A stretch of 6,672 nt of DNA from Scatomorpha intestinigallinarum (GCA_018712225.1 DVHH01000031.1:1-6672), one strand, 5' to 3'. Counted from the stretch's first letter, positions 1 through 6,053 are shown. Notes: generated by a model not told the origin, from the letters alone. Translations and numbers: made by a program.

Positions 1-2
1 TA

Positions 3-1604
3 AGCGGCGTACCGTGGCTTTCGGACGTCTACGAGGTCATTTTCGGTCTCGCGGGCTATACGCGCAACGGGCTGTTTTTCGCCCCGCTCTTCCTGCTGCT
101 CGGCGCGAGGCTGCGCGGGCGAGAGGCTTCCGGCAAGGGCGAGGCGGCGGGACTGGGCGCGGCCCTCGCGCTCGTGCTCTGCGAGGCGCTCATCCTGCGT
201 CGCCTGGGCTGGCAGAGGCACGACAGCATGTACGTTTTCCTGCCCGCCGTCATGTATTTCCTGTTCAGCCTGCTGCTCGCGCCGCGCGGCGAGGCCCCGG
301 GCTGGCTCTCGCCATTTTCCATGCTAGTCTACGTGCTGCACCCCTGGGTCATCGTGCTCATGCGCGGGGCGGCGCGGCAGTTGGGGCTCTGGGGTCTGCT
401 TGTCGAGAACAGCCTGGGCCACTATCTGGCCGTCTGCGCCGGTTCCGCGGCGGCAGCGGCGGTGCTGCTGCTCATCTGGGCGCGGCTGAGGCCCGCGCGC
501 CCCTCGGACACGGCCCGCGCCTGGGTCGAGGTGGACTCCGCCGCGCTCCGGCACAATGCAGAGAACCTCCGCGCCCTCCTGCCCGTTGGCTGTGAGCTCA
601 TGCCCGTCCTCAAGTGCGAGGCCTATGGCCACGGCCTGGTCAAAACGGCGCGGCTCATGAGCTCCATGGGCATCCGGGCCTTTGCCGTCGCCTGCGCCGC
701 CGAGGGCGTGGAGCTCCGGCGCGCCGGTATAAGGGGTGAAATATTGATACTCGGCTGGACCGCGCCTGAGAGCTTCCCCTGCCTCTCGCGCTACCGTCTG
801 ACGCAGACGGTGACAGAACCCGCTTACGCGCGGCAGCTTTCGGCTTATGGCAAGAATATCGACGTCCACATCAAGATCGACACCGGCATGCACCGTCTGG
901 GCATTGACCCCGAGGACATCGCCTCCGTCGAGGAGGTGTTCACCCTGCCCCACCTGCGCGTGCGCGGAATGTACACGCACCTGTGCGTCTCCGACGCGCT
1001 GGACGAGGCGAGCCGTGCCTTCACAGAGGCCCAGCGCCGCCGCTTTTTCGCACTTGCGGAGGAGCTATGCCGCCGCGGATACTGCGTCGGCAAGCTGCAC
1101 ACGCAGAGCAGTTACGGCCTGCTGAACTACCCCGACGCCCGCTGCTCCTACGCGCGCGTGGGCATAGCCCTCTACGGCGTGCGCAGCTCTCGCGGGGACG
1201 ACGCGGCCCGCTGGCCGGGCCTGGAGCCCGCGCTCAGCCTCAAGGCCCGCGTGGAGCAGGTGCGCAGCGTCAAAGCCGGCGAGGGCCTGGGCTACGGCCT
1301 GGCCTATACCGCCCCGCGCAAGAGCCGCATCGCGGTACTGCCCATCGGCTACGGCGACGGCTTCCCGCGCGCCGCCGAGGGAGCCTGCGCGCTGATAAAC
1401 GGCAGCCGCGCGCCCGTCGTGGGCCGCGTCTGCATGGACCAGCTGTTCGTAGACGTCACCGACTGCGGCGAGGTGCGTCCCGGCGACACCGTGACCCTCA
1501 TCGGCCCCGGCCTGCCCTGCGAGGAGCTGGCCGAAGCCTGCGGCACCATATCCAACGAGATCCTCAGCCGCCTCGGCAAACGCCTGCCCAAGGTCTGGCT
1601 GTGA
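3..1604 (+). CDS. vanT: VanT-like membrane-bound serine/alanine racemase (acyltransferase-3 membrane domain + alanine racemase), 5'-truncated
   Basis: The frame is open from the left edge, so the start lies outside; 533 residues are visible. VanT proteins are about 700 residues (recalled), so roughly 165-180 are missing. Visible residues 1-162 are the end of an acyltransferase-3-type membrane domain, with hydrophobic segments near 18-36, 47-67, 76-93, 105-120 and 140-162, including the YTRNGLFFAP stretch typical of VanT. From about residue 171 a PLP-dependent alanine-racemase fold follows. It has the Schiff-base Lys204 in VLKCEAYGHG (codon 612-614), IDTGMHRLG (about 291-299) with the carboxylate-contact Arg, the second catalytic base Tyr431 in GLGYG, PIGYGDG and GRVCMDQ. 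Asn518 in TISNEI (codon 1554-1556) replaces the Tyr354 of ordinary alanine racemases, the change linked to serine racemisation. The protein should interconvert L- and D-Ser and/or Ala at the membrane for peptidoglycan precursors. No D-Ala-D-Ser ligase or vanXY lies in the window, so involvement in vancomycin resistance is unproven. No terminator follows directly; read-through into the next gene is possible. Confidence 0.9.
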   Translation, partial: SGVPWLSDVYEVIFGLAGYTRNGLFFAPLFLLLGARLRGREASGKGEAAGLGAALALVLCEALILRRLGWQRHDSMYVFLPAVMYFLFSLLLAPRGEAPGWLSPFSMLVYVLHPWVIVLMRGAARQLGLWGLLVENSLGHYLAVCAGSAAAAAVLLLIWARLRPARPSDTARAWVEVDSAALRHNAENLRALLPVGCELMPVLKCEAYGHGLVKTARLMSSMGIRAFAVACAAEGVELRRAGIRGEILILGWTAPESFPCLSRYRLTQTVTEPAYARQLSAYGKNIDVHIKIDTGMHRLGIDPEDIASVEEVFTLPHLRVRGMYTHLCVSDALDEASRAFTEAQRRRFFALAEELCRRGYCVGKLHTQSSYGLLNYPDARCSYARVGIALYGVRSSRGDDAARWPGLEPALSLKARVEQVRSVKAGEGLGYGLAYTAPRKSRIAVLPIGYGDGFPRAAEGACALINGSRAPVVGRVCMDQLFVDVTDCGEVRPGDTVTLIGPGLPCEELAEACGTISNEILSRLGKRLPKVWL

Positions 1605-1608
1605 GCGG

Positions 1609-1637
1609 TTGACCGGCCGGCCCTAATATGGTAATAT
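1609..1637 (+). promoter_or_regulatory. Predicted sigma-A promoter of the small membrane-protein gene
   Basis: TTGACC (1609-1614) and TAATAT (1632-1637) are separated by exactly 17 bases. TG at 1629-1630 forms an extended -10. This is close to the vegetative consensus (5/6 and 5/6 matches). The expected start of transcription is around 1644, giving a leader of about 26 bases before the ATG at 1670. The -35 begins 5 bases after the racemase stop codon. The match is seen directly; activity is inferred. Confidence 0.7.
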
Positions 1638-1653
1638 GTGAACACATCGTGTT
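1636..1653 (+). promoter_or_regulatory. Overlapping inverted repeats at the promoter, possible operator
   Basis: Two perfect 5-bp inverted repeats overlap here: ATGTG-AA-CACAT (1636-1647) and AACAC-ATC-GTGTT (1641-1653). They cover the last bases of the -10 and the expected transcription start, where a bound repressor would block initiation. No known regulator motif is recognised. Short palindromes also arise by chance, so this is only a candidate. Confidence 0.3.
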
Positions 1654-1657
1654 ATCT

Positions 1658-1662
1658 GGAGG
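1658..1662 (+). promoter_or_regulatory. Shine-Dalgarno that sets the start of the small membrane protein
   Basis: GGAGG lies 7 bases before ATG at 1670. The alternative in-frame ATG at 1628 has no Shine-Dalgarno before it and overlaps the predicted -10 element, so it would not be on the transcript from this promoter. This is why 1670 is preferred. Confidence 0.8.
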
Positions 1663-1669
1663 TAAGGCC

Positions 1670-1960
1670 ATGGCTGAACTGCTCATTGCGGCGAATCTGC
1701 TGATGCTGGCCTGCCTTGCAGAGTGCGTTTTCGGCAGGAGGCTGCTGCTCAGGGCCATATGCGGCGGGCTTTCTTCGGTGTTTTCGGGCCTGAGCGCCGG
1801 ACTGTTGGTGCATCTGTACAGCCTAAGCGGCGGCCCGGACGCCGGCCGGAGCTTTTTGCAGCTCTATCTGCCCGTAGCGGCGTATGCCCTGATCTTCATC
1901 TGCGGCGCATTCCTGCTCATCAAAAACGCGCTGGCGCGCAAGGCGGAGCCTGACATCTGA
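1670..1960 (+). CDS. Small three-pass membrane protein of unknown function (96 aa)
   Basis: I do not recognise this family. The 96-residue product is strongly hydrophobic, with three likely membrane segments near residues 3-21, 29-51 and 64-85. Arg23, Arg24 and Arg28 sit between the first two segments and Lys85, Arg90 and Lys91 follow the third. By the positive-inside rule this suggests an extracytoplasmic N-terminus and a cytoplasmic C-terminus. No cleavable signal peptide, enzymatic motif or metal-binding cluster is seen. A near-consensus promoter, a good GGAGG and a strong downstream terminator argue that this is a real, separately expressed gene. It lies 65 bases after the racemase gene on the same strand, so a functional link to the cell envelope is possible but is only positional inference. 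Confidence 0.75.
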   Translation: MAELLIAANLLMLACLAECVFGRRLLLRAICGGLSSVFSGLSAGLLVHLYSLSGGPDAGRSFLQLYLPVAAYALIFICGAFLLIKNALARKAEPDI

Positions 1961-1971
1961 AAAACGGGACC

Positions 1972-2004
1972 GGCCCGGTGGAAAACCCACCGGGCCTGTT
2001 TTTT
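1972..2004 (+). terminator. Rho-independent terminator after the small membrane-protein gene
   Basis: A perfect 10-bp GC-rich stem (GGCCCGGTGG, 1972-1981, with CCACCGGGCC, 1987-1996) closes a 5-base AAAAC loop. It is followed by TG and six T (1999-2004). It begins 11 bases after the stop codon. An A-run at 1960-1964 gives five T on the other strand, 7 bases past the stem, so the hairpin may also end the convergent spoIVA transcript less efficiently. Confidence 0.9.
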
Positions 2005-3481
2005 ACAGTATGATGCAGATGAGCCCGCCGCTGCCCTCGTTCACGATGCGCTGCATCGTGTTGCGCAGTTTGTTCTGGACGCTGGGCGGCATGCGCTTGA
2101 TTTTTGCCTCCAGGCCCTCCTCGGCTATGTCGTAGAGTGATTTGCCGAAGATGTTCGACTCCCAGATGCGGCTGACGTCGCCGTCGAAGCCCTGGAGCAG
2201 GAAGCCCATTATCTCCTCCGAGGCCTTCTCTCCGCCGAGGGCCGGGGTGACCTCCGTTTCGATGTTCGTCATCATCATGTGTATGCTCGGCGCCGAGGCC
2301 TTGAGGCGCACGCTGTAGCGTCCGCCGCTGCGGACTATCTGCGGCTCCTCCAGCTTCAGCTCGTCGGGCAGGGGCATGACTACGCCGTAGCCCTTCTCGC
2401 GCACGTCGCGCAGGGCCTCGCTGACGTGGTCGTAGTCGGCCTTGATGTCCTTTATGTGCGTCAGCAGGGTCATGAGGTCGCCGTCGTCGTGTATCTCGAA
2501 GCCTGACTGCTCGCTTATTGTGTCGTAGTAGAGGCTGCGCGGCAGCTCCAGCTCCGCCATGACCTTGCCGCTGCCCATATCCACCTTCTTCACGCCTGCG
2601 GCGCTGACGTCCTCGCGCTCGCCCAGGGCGTCCATGATGCCGAAGGCGTCCCGCACACGGCTCATGTGCTGCACAGCCTCGGCGATGCCCTCGAAAATGC
2701 CCGCTTTCAGCGGTGCGTCCGCGGACAGGGCGTCGAGCCAGGAGGGCAGGTAGATGCCCAGCTCCGCTATCGGGAATTCGTAGAGCGCGAACCTGAGTAT
2801 GTCGTCTATGTCCTCGCCCGTGAGGTCGAGGCAGTTCACGCAGACGCAGGTGACGCCGTATTTGTCTGCCAGCTCCGCCCTCAGCGCCTGCGCGGCGTCG
2901 GAATCCGGGTTGGCGCTGTTGAGGACCAGCACAAAGGGCTTGCCGATGGCCTTCAGCTCCGCCACGACGCGCTCCTCCGCGGGGACATAGCCCTCGCGCG
3001 GGATGCCGCAGATGCTGCCGTCAGTCGTCATGACGACGCCGATGGTCGAGTGCTCGGCGATGACTCGGCGCGTACCCTCCTCGGCGGCGCGGCTCATACT
3101 GACCTCCTCGTCGAACCAGGGCGTGGCGACCATGCGCTCCGCGCCGTCCTCGAACTGGCCGGAGGCCCCGTCAACCATGTAGCCCACGCAGTCCACAAGG
3201 CGCACGGAGAACGACACGCCCCCGTCGAGCGTCACGTTCACTGCATCCTCCGGCACGAATTTCGGCTCCGCCGTCATGATGGTGCGGCCCGAGCCGGACT
3301 GGGGAAGCTCATCCTTAGCCCGCTCCCTGGCATATACGTCCTCTATGTTAGGTATGACCAGCGTTTCCATGAATCTGCGGATGAACGTGGACTTCCCTGT
3401 CCGCACCGGGCCGACCAGCCCCAGATATATGTCCCCGCCGGTGCGCTGGGCCATGTCCTGATAAATGGAAGTGTTTGTCAT
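2003..3481 (-). CDS. spoIVA: Stage IV sporulation protein A, spore coat basement-layer ATPase
   Basis: The product has 492 residues, the same length as B. subtilis SpoIVA as I recall it. SpoIVA is a cytoskeletal-like ATPase made in the mother cell. It is recruited to the forespore surface by SpoVM, polymerises after ATP hydrolysis, and forms the platform on which the spore coat is built; it is also needed for cortex formation. The N-terminal domain is related to translation-factor GTPases. It shows Walker A GPVRTGKST at residues 24-32 (Lys30), the switch-like TIMTAEPKFVP at 67-77 and a Walker B-type VRLVDCVGY with Asp97, at the same numbering as B. subtilis from memory. The middle and C-terminal domains follow, ending in the family-typical GSGGLICIIL. 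The second sensor threonine (position 71) is Ala here. The ATG at 3481 has GAGGG (3488-3492) 6 bases upstream. A sigma-E-type promoter precedes it. The TAA stop lies within the T-run of the facing terminator. The gene appears monocistronic and intact. Confidence 0.97.
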   Translation of the reverse strand: MTNTSIYQDMAQRTGGDIYLGLVGPVRTGKSTFIRRFMETLVIPNIEDVYARERAKDELPQSGSGRTIMTAEPKFVPEDAVNVTLDGGVSFSVRLVDCVGYMVDGASGQFEDGAERMVATPWFDEEVSMSRAAEEGTRRVIAEHSTIGVVMTTDGSICGIPREGYVPAEERVVAELKAIGKPFVLVLNSANPDSDAAQALRAELADKYGVTCVCVNCLDLTGEDIDDILRFALYEFPIAELGIYLPSWLDALSADAPLKAGIFEGIAEAVQHMSRVRDAFGIMDALGEREDVSAAGVKKVDMGSGKVMAELELPRSLYYDTISEQSGFEIHDDGDLMTLLTHIKDIKADYDHVSEALRDVREKGYGVVMPLPDELKLEEPQIVRSGGRYSVRLKASAPSIHMMMTNIETEVTPALGGEKASEEIMGFLLQGFDGDVSRIWESNIFGKSLYDIAEEGLEAKIKRMPPSVQNKLRNTMQRIVNEGSGGLICIIL

Positions 3482-3514
3482 GTTCCGCCCTCTTTTCCCG
3501 TGAACTCATGTTAG

Positions 3515-3543
3515 AGCCTATGAGGACGTGTATAAAATTATGA
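3515..3543 (-). promoter_or_regulatory. Predicted sigma-E promoter of spoIVA
   Basis: On the minus strand TCATAAT (3543-3537) is followed after 14 bases by CATAGGCT (3522-3515). The sigma-E consensus is roughly kmATAtt-N14-cATAcaht, so the -35 matches at all but one position and the -10 keeps CATA, then CT at the end. Transcription would start near 3508, about 27 bases before the ATG. spoIVA is a classic sigma-E gene in B. subtilis, which supports the call. Confidence 0.65.
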
Positions 3544-3573
3544 CCGGACGGGCAAAACCCGTCCGGTCATAAT
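3537..3573 (-). terminator. Rho-independent terminator of the response regulator/kinase operon
   Basis: A perfect 16-bp stem (ATTATGACCGGACGGG, 3537-3552, with its complement 3558-3573) closes a 5-base CAAAA loop. In the minus direction the GC-rich core is followed by TAATTTTATA, a U-rich tail when transcribed. It begins 17 bases after the kinase stop codon. On the plus strand no T-run follows the stem, so it is assigned to minus-strand transcription. Its 3' arm contains the -35 element of spoIVA. Confidence 0.85.
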
Positions 3574-3589
3574 CGCTTGCACCATTATA

Positions 3590-5275
3590 TCACGCCAGCG
3601 GCAGGCGTATCTCGGCTTTGAAGAGGTCGCCGTCCGTACTGATGGAAAACTCGCCGTGCTGCAGCTCCGTGAGGCTCTTGGCGATGTTGAGGCCGAGGCC
3701 GCTGCCCTCGGTGGAGCGCGAGGCGTCGCCGCGGACGAAGCGCTCCATGAGCTCGTCGGCGCTGACGTTCAGCGCGGCGCGCGAGATGTTCTTCATCGAG
3801 ATGACCGCCTCGCTCCCCTCGACGCGCACGTCTACGTAGACGCGCGTCTCGGGCAGGGCGTATTTCACCACGTTGTTGAAGAGGTTGTCGATGACCCGCC
3901 AAAGCAGCCGCCCGTCGGCCATTATCACCGGCACGGGCTCGGGGATGTTTATCACCGTGTTGAGCCGCCCGGCCTCCAGCTTGGCGCTGTACTCACCGAA
4001 ACTCTGGTTTATGATCTCCTGCGTGTTCGTCGGCGCGAGGTTCACGCTCATGTTTCCGGTGGAGGCTTTGGAGGCTTCGACAAGGTCCTCCGTCAGCTTC
4101 TTAAGCCTGTGGGACTGGCGGTCGAGCACCGCGAGGTATTCCCTGCGTTCCTCCTCCGTCCCGGCCTTCTGCAGCAGGTCCACGTAGTTTATTATAGACG
4201 TGAGCGGGGTCTTGATGTCGTGCGAGACGTTGGTTATGAGCTCGGTCTTTAGCCGCTCGGACTTCATGCGCTGGGCGACCTCCTTCGAAAGGCCGTCGCC
4301 TATGCTGTTGAGGTTCTCGGCGTGGGACTTGAACTCCCAGTACATGCGTCTGGTGTCGATTTTCTCGTTGTAGTTGCCCTCGGCAAGCTGCTGCCCGGCC
4401 TTTTTGATGCTCTTCATCTGCCACGCGCCGAAGATGGCGGCGGCGTAGATGACGATGGCATAGAGCAGCCCAATGAGCAGCCAGCCCCCGCTCTGGTCGT
4501 ACATCAGTATGAAGAGTATGAACCCGATGGTGAACAGCCCCAGCATTATGAGCGCCGTGCGCCAGACTATGGGTATCATGCGCCCGAAACGCCCGATGCC
4601 GTGCCAGACGGCCTTGACGACGCGCCAGATGAGGCGCAGGATGCGGTATATGACGGTGTTCCGCCACCACTTGCCGCACTTGACGCGCGTTGCGAAGCTC
4701 AGCAGCAGCGCGAGGACGAGGCCGAAGGCAAAGCAGACAACGGCCAGCAAAAATAACGCTGCCTGTATCTCCATCAGATAGTTGTATGCGTTATACCGGA
4801 CATAAATGCCGAACCTGTTTTCAAAGTAGCTTTCGGCCAAGAACAAATCAATGATGATAACAGCCGCAGCATAGATGTCAAGCGGAATACGGTCAACCAT
4901 ATTCAGCCTGGGCTCTGTCTCGCCCTTTCTGTGTCCCGCCGCGCAAAACAGGAAAACCATGCAGGCCAGCGCCAGCGCCAAAAAGACTATGCCGACCAGC
5001 ACGCTTACAGCGTAAAGGCCAGATGCAAACTTCGCAAGGCCGTATACTATTTCCCAGCCCTTGAGCCCTCTGTCAATGCTGTCAAGTACGCCTTGATAGT
5101 CAGAAGCGCCGCCCATAGCACTCAGAATAAAGCATATAACGCAGGCTATAACGAAAATCAGCGACACATACAGCAGCACGATTGCGCCGACCTTGGCCCA
5201 GGTGCTGTGCGTGAGCTTCACGCGCTCCTTCGGCGGTTTTTCGGTCTCAACGGGTATTACTTCGTCGTCCATCAC
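3590..5275 (-). CDS. Membrane sensor histidine kinase of a two-component system (VanS-like kinase core)
   Basis: The 561-residue product should autophosphorylate on His352 and pass phosphate to the adjacent response regulator. Six membrane segments lie near residues 28-53, 88-113, 132-148, 167-195, 239-259 and 264-284. Extracytoplasmic loops are about 54-87 and 149-166. A basic, Trp-rich cytoplasmic loop (197-239) lies between the fourth and fifth segments. A HAMP-like linker (about 285-338) leads to the dimerisation helix with NVSHDIKTPLTS (349-360), the N box NLFNN (464-468), the F box MERFVRGD (510-517) and the G2 box GSGLGLNIAK (524-533). The usual DxGxG G1 box is replaced by KNISRAALN (495-503), as I recall in a group of Firmicutes kinases. 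The start is GTG 5275, overlapping the regulator stop by 4 bases, or ATG 5272; GGAGGG lies 6 or 9 bases upstream. The ligand is unknown. Codons for residues about 39-178 are much less GC-rich than the rest. Confidence 0.93.
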   Translation of the reverse strand: MMDDEVIPVETEKPPKERVKLTHSTWAKVGAIVLLYVSLIFVIACVICFILSAMGGASDYQGVLDSIDRGLKGWEIVYGLAKFASGLYAVSVLVGIVFLALALACMVFLFCAAGHRKGETEPRLNMVDRIPLDIYAAAVIIIDLFLAESYFENRFGIYVRYNAYNYLMEIQAALFLLAVVCFAFGLVLALLLSFATRVKCGKWWRNTVIYRILRLIWRVVKAVWHGIGRFGRMIPIVWRTALIMLGLFTIGFILFILMYDQSGGWLLIGLLYAIVIYAAAIFGAWQMKSIKKAGQQLAEGNYNEKIDTRRMYWEFKSHAENLNSIGDGLSKEVAQRMKSERLKTELITNVSHDIKTPLTSIINYVDLLQKAGTEEERREYLAVLDRQSHRLKKLTEDLVEASKASTGNMSVNLAPTNTQEIINQSFGEYSAKLEAGRLNTVINIPEPVPVIMADGRLLWRVIDNLFNNVVKYALPETRVYVDVRVEGSEAVISMKNISRAALNVSADELMERFVRGDASRSTEGSGLGLNIAKSLTELQHGEFSISTDGDLFKAEIRLPLA

Positions 5276-5973
5276 TTTTTGCCCTCCATCTTGTAGCCCT
5301 GGCCCCAGACGACCTTTATGTAGCGCGGCTCGCTGGGGTTTATTTCGATTTTCTCCCTGAGGTGGCGGATATGGACTGCGACGGCGCTCTCCGAGCCGTA
5401 GGCGTTCTCGTTCCAGACGAGCTCGTATATCTGGGTGGACGAAAAGACACGGTTCGGGTTTCGCATCAGCAGATGGAGGATGTTGTACTCGATGGGCGTG
5501 AGCTGCACGGGCTCGCCGTCCACGGTGACGGATTTCTCGGTGTCGTTGAGCTCCACGCCGCCGATTGTGATGGTGTCCTTCGGCTGCTCGCGCTTCTGCT
5601 GGCCGCCGAGGCGTGTATAGCGCCGCAGCTGGCTCCGCACGCGGGCCTGCACCTCTATGGGGTCGAAGGGCTTCGTCACATAGTCGTCCGCGCCCACGTT
5701 GAGCCCGAGCACCTTGTCGGAGCTCTCGCTCTTGGCCGTGAGCAGGATGACGGGGATGTTGTACTCCTCCCTGAGCTTGGCCGTCGCGGCGATGCCGTCC
5801 ATTTCCGGCATCATGACGTCCATGAGCACGAGGTCGATTTCATGCTCCTTCACGCAGTCCAGCGCCTGCTTTCCCGTGAACGCGGTGTATATCTTGTAGT
5901 CCTCGTTCGACAGGTAGATTTTCAGCGCCGAGACGATATCGACGTCGTCGTCGCAGATCAGTATGTTGGCCAT
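5272..5973 (-). CDS. OmpR/PhoB-family response regulator (VanR-like)
   Basis: The 233-residue product has an N-terminal receiver domain (about 1-118) with acidic Asp9 and Asp10, the phosphorylation site Asp52 in LVLMDVMMPEMDG, switch residues Thr79 and Tyr98, and Lys101 in TKPF. A linker (about 119-135) precedes a winged-helix DNA-binding domain (about 136-230) with LTPIEYNILHLL, a recognition helix near 193-209 and the C-terminal hairpin RYIKVVWGQGYKM. All residues needed for phosphorylation are present. It resembles VanR-type regulators, but this subfamily controls many unrelated processes. The ATG at 5973 has GAGG (5981-5984) 7 bases upstream. The gene overlaps the kinase gene, so the two are translationally coupled. 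An 11-bp-spaced direct repeat just upstream suggests autoregulation. Targets outside this window are unknown. Confidence 0.96.
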   Translation of the reverse strand: MANILICDDDVDIVSALKIYLSNEDYKIYTAFTGKQALDCVKEHEIDLVLMDVMMPEMDGIAATAKLREEYNIPVILLTAKSESSDKVLGLNVGADDYVTKPFDPIEVQARVRSQLRRYTRLGGQQKREQPKDTITIGGVELNDTEKSVTVDGEPVQLTPIEYNILHLLMRNPNRVFSSTQIYELVWNENAYGSESAVAVHIRHLREKIEINPSEPRYIKVVWGQGYKMEGKK

Positions 5974-5992
5974 ATCCTCACCTCACGGCTAC

Positions 5993-6021
5993 ATTGTACA
6001 ACAGGGCCGATTTAAGATAAA
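5993..6021 (-). promoter_or_regulatory. Predicted promoter of the response regulator/kinase operon
   Basis: On the minus strand a good -10 TACAAT (5998-5993) is preceded after 17 bases by the poor -35 TTTATC (6021-6016). A weak -35 with direct repeats just upstream is the usual arrangement for an activator-dependent promoter. Transcription would start near 5986. Readthrough from the Nif3 gene is also possible because no terminator is seen between them. Confidence 0.45.
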
Positions 6022-6032
6022 AGTGGGCAAAT

Positions 6033-6050
6033 GTTTAAGAAGGGTTTAAG
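6033..6050 (-). promoter_or_regulatory. Direct repeats, candidate response-regulator binding site
   Basis: GTTTAAG occurs at 6033-6039 and again at 6044-6050 on the plus strand (CTTAAAC on the minus strand), exactly 11 bp apart, about one helical turn. A related ATTTAAG lies at 6010-6016, next to the -35. OmpR/PhoB-type regulators bind as head-to-tail dimers to direct repeats with about 11-bp period. The pair lies roughly 47-64 bases upstream of the predicted transcription start. Binding by the adjacent regulator is inferred. Confidence 0.5.
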
Positions 6051-6053
6051 TTT

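Noticed and set aside
324..980. Minus-strand open frame opposite the racemase gene
   Set aside because: The plus-strand frame carries unmistakable racemase motifs; the opposite frame has none and no ribosome binding site.
174..1604. Racemase gene starting at the GTG at 174
   Set aside because: The same frame is open to the window edge and the residues before 174 match the VanT membrane domain, so 174 is an internal Val codon.
1628..1960. Longer 110-residue form of the small membrane protein starting at 1628
   Set aside because: No Shine-Dalgarno precedes it, and the codon lies just before the predicted -10, so it would not be transcribed from that promoter. The start at 1670 has GGAGG at ideal spacing.
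2666..3514. Long plus-strand open frame (282 codons) antisense to spoIVA
   Set aside because: It is the shadow of spoIVA in GC-rich DNA. It has no Shine-Dalgarno, no recognisable domain, and a low-complexity Arg/Ala/Val/His-rich composition.
5362..6015. Plus-strand open frame antisense to the response-regulator gene
   Set aside because: It lies opposite a clearly conserved gene, crosses its promoter region and has no family features; GC-driven shadow frame.
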